The translations under genes and the position numbers were made by a program. Shown here piece by piece: positions 6,329 to 8,514 of a stretch of DNA of 8,514 nt. Numbering within the stretch: position 1 is the first letter of the stretch; every line of letters starts with the position of its first letter. The DNA comes from an uncultured Methylophaga sp. (GTDB taxonomy: Bacteria > Pseudomonadota > Gammaproteobacteria > Nitrosococcales > Methylophagaceae). The notes beneath the pieces are model-generated. The model was not told the DNA's origin. It was given only the letters and a program-made list of their open reading frames with translations, and did not search any database. The stretch covers positions 1-8,514 of the forward strand of contig CANRLD010000073.1 of NCBI GenBank assembly GCA_947631375.1, read 5' to 3'.

Positions 6329-8514
6329 AGCAGTTTGATCTTGAACAAACGCCACTGCATGACGTCAATCTGATTGAAGCCAGTGCGGGAACCGGCAAAA
6401 CCTTTACCCTGGCGGGACTTTATCTGCGGTTGATACTGGAACATCAACTCAATGTTGAGCAGATCCTGGTGGTGACCTATACCCGCGCTGCGACACAGGA
6501 ACTGCGTGATCGGTTGCGCCAAAAGCTTAGCGAAGAACGCCTGCTGATTGTCAATGAACAGCCACAGCGGGCGCAGGATTTAAAACGCCTGAATCTGGCG
6601 ATTCAGAGCTTTGATGAAGCAGCTATTTACACCATTCACAGCTTTTGTCAGCAGGTATTGAAAGACTTTGCCTTTGAATCGGGTAGTCCCTTTGAAATGG
6701 ATCTTATCGGTGATGATCGCGAACTATTACAAAGTGTTACCGATGATTTTTGGCGTAAGCATGTGGTGCAGGCCGATAGCGATTTCAGTGCTTATTTACT
6801 TGCTAAAAAACAAACACCGGAAACCCTGCTGCAATCGATTCGCAAGCTGGTCGGTAAACCCTATCTACAGATTCAGGCTTTGCCTGAAGTGGATACTCAC
6901 GCGGCGAAACAGGCTGCCAGCCAAACCTTTAAAACGATCCAACAACTTTGGCAGCAGCATGGTGAGGACTATATCGCCATGCTCAACAATAAAAAAATTC
7001 TCAGTGGTAAAAAATACCGGGCTGACTGGGTGGCCTCGTGGGTAAGGCTGCTGGATAATCTTTTGGCTGAAGACAGTTTGCCAGCAACAGTTTTTGAGCA
7101 GTTTGATCGTTTTACCCTTGATCGGCTGGAAGAGGCTTTGCAGGACGGGCAGAGCTTACCGCATACCGATTTCTGGCGAGGATGTCAGGAATTTCAGCAA
7201 GCCTTTACGCTATATCAAAATCAATATGCTTTGGCATTACAAGCGTTGCGTTTGCAGTTGCTGGCGTTTATTCGCGAACAATTACCTCAGCAGAAAGTGC
7301 AGCAACAGGTGCAATCTTATGATGATTTGCTGATCAATCTGTCGCAGGCGTTGCAGGGAACGCAAGGTGATTGGTTGGTGAAGCGTTTGCGCGAACAATT
7401 TAAAGCGGCGTTGATTGACGAGTTTCAGGATACTGATCCGGTGCAGTACGATAATTTTCGCCGGGTGTTTGCCGATAGCGGGTTGCCGGTGTTCTTTGTC
7501 GGTGATCCCAAACAGGCGATTTACAGTTTCCGTGGCGCCGATATTTTCACCTATCTACAGGCCAAGCAGGATGCCCAGCAAACCTACACGTTGGGGAAAA
7601 ACTGGCGGTCACATATTTCACTGGTTGCTGCAGTAAACCGTATCTTTATGCAGGTCGATACGCCGTTTGTGTATCAGCAGATTCCGTTTGTTGAAGTCGC
7701 TGCAGCGCGTGATGCCGAGCCGGCACTACAGGTCGATGAGGGCGAATCCGCGGCGTTGCAGTTTTGTTTTGTAGACAGTGAGAAGCCACTTGATAAAGGC
7801 GTAATGACTGACACGGCTGTGGAAGCAACCGCGAACGAAATTGCCCGTTTATTGCAGTTAGCCGCAAACGATAAAGCGCGGCTGGTGACAGAGGATAACC
7901 AGCAAAGTCGCCCGTTAAATGGTGGTGATATTGCAGTGTTAGTCCCCAATCATCGTCAGGCCAGACTGATTCAGCAAGCGTTAACAGTGCGCGGTATCAA
8001 CAGTGTGCAGCAGGGGCGAGAAAACGTCTTTGCTTCCGACGAAGCAGCCGATATGCACTATTTGCTGCTGGCGATAACGCAGCCCGATCATCATCAGCGA
8101 CTCAGCACCGTGCTGGCCGGCCCGTTGTTTCACTACTCGGCAACGGAGTTATATGCTGCGCAACAGGATGAAACGCGCTGGAATGGACTAATAGAAACGC
8201 TGCAAGGACTACAGCTACGCTGGCAGCAAAGCGGCTTTATGGCAATGTTTCGTGAAGTGTTGCAAATGGATAATAGCCTGCAACGGTTGCTGGAATACGT
8301 CGATGGCGAAAGGCAAGTAACCAACTTTCTGCATCTGGCGGAATTATTACAGGCAGAATCCTTACGGCAGAATCATCATATGGAAGCGGTTATTCAGTGG
8401 CTGACGCAGCAGCGTGAAGCCAGCGAAACTGAAGACGAAACAGCACAGCTGCGGCTGGAAAGTGATGCCGCACTGGTCAAGATCATGACGATTCATAGCA
8501 GCAAAGGGCTGGAG
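6325..8514 (+). CDS. recB: RecB, helicase-nuclease subunit of RecBCD (C-terminus beyond the window)
   Basis: The frame runs 730 codons from the ATG at 6325 to the right edge without a stop; E. coli RecB has 1180 residues. It is a superfamily 1 helicase moving 3' to 5'. Visible motifs are Walker A ASAGTGKT at 19-26, TYTRAA at 51-56 (motif Ia, usually TFTxAA), TIHSFCQ at 111-117, Walker B LIDEFQDTDP at 363-372, GDPKQAIYSFRGAD at 393-406 (motif III), NWRS at 426-429 (motif IV) and TIHSSKGLE at 722-730 (motif V), on which the window ends. The C-terminal Mg-dependent nuclease, which degrades DNA before Chi and loads RecA after it, lies outside. The ATGA overlap with recC implies translational coupling and equal supply of the two subunits. 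recD is expected next but is not seen. The ATP site is intact, so the helicase should be active. Confidence 0.97.
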   Translation, partial: MKQFDLEQTPLHDVNLIEASAGTGKTFTLAGLYLRLILEHQLNVEQILVVTYTRAATQELRDRLRQKLSEERLLIVNEQPQRAQDLKRLNLAIQSFDEAAIYTIHSFCQQVLKDFAFESGSPFEMDLIGDDRELLQSVTDDFWRKHVVQADSDFSAYLLAKKQTPETLLQSIRKLVGKPYLQIQALPEVDTHAAKQAASQTFKTIQQLWQQHGEDYIAMLNNKKILSGKKYRADWVASWVRLLDNLLAEDSLPATVFEQFDRFTLDRLEEALQDGQSLPHTDFWRGCQEFQQAFTLYQNQYALALQALRLQLLAFIREQLPQQKVQQQVQSYDDLLINLSQALQGTQGDWLVKRLREQFKAALIDEFQDTDPVQYDNFRRVFADSGLPVFFVGDPKQAIYSFRGADIFTYLQAKQDAQQTYTLGKNWRSHISLVAAVNRIFMQVDTPFVYQQIPFVEVAAARDAEPALQVDEGESAALQFCFVDSEKPLDKGVMTDTAVEATANEIARLLQLAANDKARLVTEDNQQSRPLNGGDIAVLVPNHRQARLIQQALTVRGINSVQQGRENVFASDEAADMHYLLLAITQPDHHQRLSTVLAGPLFHYSATELYAAQQDETRWNGLIETLQGLQLRWQQSGFMAMFREVLQMDNSLQRLLEYVDGERQVTNFLHLAELLQAESLRQNHHMEAVIQWLTQQREASETEDETAQLRLESDAALVKIMTIHSSKGLE

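Noticed and set aside
6444..6488. CCTGGTGG near 6466 as a third Chi site
   Set aside because: It differs from GCTGGTGG at the first base and follows from codons for Leu-Val-Val in a conserved RecB motif.

Overview
The window looks like ordinary chromosome of a gammaproteobacterium with moderate GC. The reasons are the recC-recB pair, which closely resembles the E. coli proteins, an outer-membrane TonB-dependent receptor, and a periplasmic class D beta-lactamase. Nothing here fixes the genus. No tRNA, rRNA, insertion sequence, CRISPR array or integron recombination site was seen.

Left part (1-2050, all minus strand). The 5' end of a TonB-dependent receptor gene runs off the left edge. Next to it is a two-gene unit read right to left: a calcineurin-like metallophosphoesterase followed by a YegS/BmrU-type lipid (diacylglycerol) kinase. 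The kinase start overlaps the phosphoesterase stop, so the two are probably translated together.

Middle (2051-3069). A divergent intergenic region of about 200 bases carries a 13-base palindrome against the phosphoesterase start and a GC-rich hairpin in front of the beta-lactamase. The plus-strand gene after it encodes a full-length class D beta-lactamase (STFK, SAV, YGN, KTG) that resembles the OXA-2 group far more than OXA-10 or OXA-48. OXA-2 enzymes are best known as mobile integron cassettes, yet this copy sits between housekeeping genes without cassette ends.

Right part (3070-8514, plus strand). After a 58-base gap comes recC, joined to recB by an ATGA overlap. recB is cut by the right edge before its nuclease domain. 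A possible 11-codon leader peptide with a better ribosome site than recC itself overlaps the recC start. RecC and RecB form the RecBCD helicase-nuclease with RecD, whose gene would lie beyond the window. Several RecC positions known in E. coli to contact Chi are changed here, which hints at a different Chi sequence in this organism.

No wholly new system was found. The strongest leads are the chromosomal OXA-2-like gene, its placement directly ahead of recCB, and the altered Chi-contacting residues of RecC.
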